Assembly: GCA_049299095.1 (NCBI GenBank) | Contig: JBAQWV010000134.1 | Coordinates: 1-32,940, forward strand | DNA: 32,940 bases | Direction of reading: 5' to 3' | Source of the DNA: JAAEKA01 sp049299095 | GTDB lineage: Bacteria; Chloroflexota; Anaerolineae; JAAEKA01 | Shown: positions 31,088 to 32,940 of the stretch, piece after piece | Layout of the letters: each line of letters starts with the position of its first letter | How positions within the stretch are numbered: position 1 is the stretch's first letter | Notes under the pieces: generated by a model | What the model saw: only the letters and a program-made list of their open reading frames with translations | Told to the model about the DNA's origin: nothing | Databases searched by the model: none | Translations under genes and position numbers: made by a program

Positions 31088-31945
31088 ATGACTGTCCGTA
31101 TCATTTGCGATTCCAGCCAGAATGTCCCCGACGCGTATTTGCAACAGCTTGGCATCATCGAATGTCCAGCCAGCGTGGTTTTTGGCGACGAAATTTACCT
31201 AAACAAGGTAGAAATCAGCAACGAAGACTTTTACCGCCGCCTGAACGGGCTGCCCAAAGGTGCGTCCCTACCGACCACCACGCAGCCTTCACCTGGTCAA
31301 TTCGTTCAGGCGCTGCGACAAGCCAAAGAAGAAGGCGCAACGGGCGCGCTGATCACCGTAGTCTCGACTCGTCTAAGCGGCACATATAACTCAGCCACCC
31401 AGGCGATTGAGCAGGAAACCGGTCTGCCTGTACGCGTTTGGGATACCGCCAGCGCCTCGATGGGGGCGGGCTGGCAAACCATCCGCGCGGCAGAACTGGC
31501 CCAACAGGGCACCAACCTCGACGAGATCGTTGCGGCGCTGCCGGCGGTGCAGCAAAGCCTCACCACCGTATTTACCGTGGACACGCTGAAATATCTCGCG
31601 GCCAGTGGTCGCCTGACACAAGCACAGCGGTTGATGGGATCCCTGCTCAACGTCAAGCCGATGCTGTTGATCGAAGACGGCATTCTGAAGCCGATTGGCC
31701 GCGAGCGCGGGCGTAAAAGTGCCAAAGCCGCACTGATCGAGCTGGCGCGCAGCCGCGCAGGCAATGCGCCGGTGCGGGTAGCCATTGCACACGCCAACGT
31801 CCTCGATGAAGCGATCGCGCTGGAACCGGCAGTGCGCGACGCGTTGAACGTGCAGGAAGTGGTATTTATCGAACTGGGGCCGGTTTTAGCGGCCCTCGCC
31901 GGCCCCGGCGTCATGGCGCTGGCCGTTTTGCAGGAGCAAGCATGA
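31088..31945 (+). CDS. DegV family fatty-acid-binding protein
   Basis: The protein has 285 residues from the ATG at 31088, preceded by AGGAG at 8 nt. It opens with VRIICDSSQNVP, the DegV signature. TTTQPSPGQF and VVSTRLSGTYNSA follow, forming the fatty-acid carboxylate site, then YLAASGRLTQAQRLMGSLLNVKPML. The closing motif LGPVLAALAGPGVMALAV lacks the His often seen before GPG. DegV/FakB proteins hold a fatty acid for phosphorylation by a FakA kinase; no kinase gene is in the window. The stop overlaps the plsX start as ATGA, tying it to phospholipid synthesis. Confidence 0.92.
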   Translation: MTVRIICDSSQNVPDAYLQQLGIIECPASVVFGDEIYLNKVEISNEDFYRRLNGLPKGASLPTTTQPSPGQFVQALRQAKEEGATGALITVVSTRLSGTYNSATQAIEQETGLPVRVWDTASASMGAGWQTIRAAELAQQGTNLDEIVAALPAVQQSLTTVFTVDTLKYLAASGRLTQAQRLMGSLLNVKPMLLIEDGILKPIGRERGRKSAKAALIELARSRAGNAPVRVAIAHANVLDEAIALEPAVRDALNVQEVVFIELGPVLAALAGPGVMALAVLQEQA

Positions 31946-32940
31946 AAATCGTTGTAGATGCGATGGGCGGCGACCACGGCCCCGCGGTCACCGTGGCCGG
32001 CGCAGTGGATGCAGCGCGCGAGTTCAATATTCCGCTCATTTTGGTCGGTCAGGAAGCGGCCATCCGGCAGGAACTGGCCAAGCACAATGCCGCCAGCCTG
32101 CCGATCAGCGTTGTGGACGCCGCAGAAGAGATTACCATGGAAGACAAGCCGAGCGAAGTGGTGCGCGGCAAGCCGCAGTCGTCCATGCACGTCGGGATGC
32201 GGCTGGTGAAGCAAGGCGAAGCGGATGCGTTCGTAACGATGGGCAACACCGGTGGCGCGCTGGCTGTGGCGCTGTTTGAGTTAGGCCGCATCAAGCTGGA
32301 CGGGCAACGCCGTATTCACCGCCCAGCACTGGCGACACGCTTTCCCACCAAGACTGGCTCTTGTCTGCTGATGGACATCGGCGCGAACACCGACTGGAAG
32401 CCCGTTTATTTGCAGCAATTTGCTGTGATGGGTGATATTTACGCGCAGAGCGTGCTGGGCGTCACCCGGCCGCGCGTCGGCATCGTTTCCATCGGTGAAG
32501 AAGAAGGCAAGGGCAACATCGAAGTCAAGGAAGCCTACGAGCTGATCAAGGCTACGCCGAACCTGAATTTTGTCGGCAATCTGGAAGGCAAGGACATCCC
32601 CGCAGGCCAGGCGGACGTAGTGGTGACAGACGGTTTCACCGGCAACATCATCATCAAGCTATCGGAAGGCATCGCATCGCTGATCGTGCAGGAACTGCGT
32701 GCGGCGCTGATGAGTTCCCTGCGCACCAAGCTGGGCGCGCTGCTGGCCAAGCCAGCATTTCGCACCCTCGGCAGCAAGCTGGACTATGCGGAATACGGCG
32801 GTGCAGTGCTGCTGGGGCTGAACCATATTTGCATCATCGGTCATGGCAGGTCGAACGAACGCGCCGTGCGCAGCGCAATTCGGGTCGCCAGCGAGGCAGT
32901 GCGCACCGACGTGGTCGGTAAGATCCGCACAGGTCTGGCG
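31942..32940 (+). CDS. plsX: Phosphate acyltransferase PlsX (3' end beyond window)
   Basis: The frame is open for 333 codons from the ATG at 31942 to the window edge. It begins MKIVVDAMGGDHGPAVTVAG, the unmistakable PlsX opening. SSMHVGMRLVKQGEADAFVTMGNTGG, GSCLLMDIGANTDWKP, VVVTDGFTGNIIIKLSEG and YGGAVLLGLNHICIIGHGRS follow. PlsX converts acyl-ACP to acyl-phosphate, the donor for PlsY in the first step of glycerophospholipid synthesis, at the inner face of the membrane. The start overlaps the degV stop by 4 nt, so translation is coupled. Since the family is about 330-350 residues long, only the last few codons should be missing. Confidence 0.96.
   Translation, partial: MKIVVDAMGGDHGPAVTVAGAVDAAREFNIPLILVGQEAAIRQELAKHNAASLPISVVDAAEEITMEDKPSEVVRGKPQSSMHVGMRLVKQGEADAFVTMGNTGGALAVALFELGRIKLDGQRRIHRPALATRFPTKTGSCLLMDIGANTDWKPVYLQQFAVMGDIYAQSVLGVTRPRVGIVSIGEEEGKGNIEVKEAYELIKATPNLNFVGNLEGKDIPAGQADVVVTDGFTGNIIIKLSEGIASLIVQELRAALMSSLRTKLGALLAKPAFRTLGSKLDYAEYGGAVLLGLNHICIIGHGRSNERAVRSAIRVASEAVRTDVVGKIRTGLA

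Overview
The window looks like part of a bacterial chromosome of moderately high GC, most likely from the Chloroflexota (Anaerolineae/Caldilineae/Thermofonsia type). This is inferred from overall gene content and promoter style, not from a marker-gene match. The signs are the tig-clpP-clpX block, a fused moaD-moaE, lipoproteins with Thr/Pro/Ala-rich linkers, sigma-70-like promoters that place transcription starts on or close to the AUG, and the absence of outer-membrane genes. There is no phage, CRISPR array or rRNA operon.

Layout. (1) 1-3250 is an accessory-looking, AT-richer segment. It holds the first 23 codons of a transposase running off the left edge, a VOC-family protein, and a strong promoter followed by a hairpin-rich stretch without a gene. 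A 145-bp MITE-like element with a 5-bp target duplication follows, then a Tat-exported FAD-dependent lipoprotein. It ends in a compact promoter/16-codon-ORF/terminator unit (3046-3243) whose inverted repeats form mutually exclusive helices. (2) 3257-5120, minus strand, is an RNA locus: rnpB is followed by tRNA-Leu, -Ala, -Gly, -Phe, -Gln and -His, a terminator, and an HNH endonuclease gene. (3) 5200-7830, minus strand, holds molybdenum-cofactor genes: moeA and moaC overlapping by 4 nt, then moaDE. (4) 7933-14311, minus strand, reads tig, clpP, clpX, a Qng1-like protein with a Cys-rich tail, a ModE-type HTH protein and a LysM/M23 peptidase. (5) A divergent pair: a lytic-transglycosylase lipoprotein (minus) and a very large GH13-type protein (plus). 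(6) A CE1/PHB-depolymerase-like esterase. (7) A three-gene efflux operon (membrane fusion protein, FtsX-type permease, ATPase) behind a promoter that contains a perfect inverted repeat. (8) An acyl-CoA dehydrogenase and an acyl-CoA synthetase on the minus strand, separated by a repeat-filled spacer. (9) An NifS-like aminotransferase and a PspC protein, minus strand. (10) degV overlapping plsX on the plus strand; plsX runs off the right edge.

How the genes work together. ClpXP and trigger factor form the protein quality-control block. ModE-like, MoeA, MoaC and MoaDE supply Moco assembly, although moaA, moaB/mog and the transport genes lie elsewhere. rnpB sits at the head of an array of its own substrates. 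DegV (fatty-acid binding) and PlsX (acyl-phosphate synthesis) start phospholipid synthesis, and the ACAD/ACS pair handles acyl-CoA catabolism. The most unusual items are the 3046-3243 RNA/small-ORF unit, the structured stretch after the 871 promoter, the MITE that may create the promoter of the flavoprotein gene, the Qng1-like protein fused to a Cys-rich tail, and the large hairpin between clpP and clpX.
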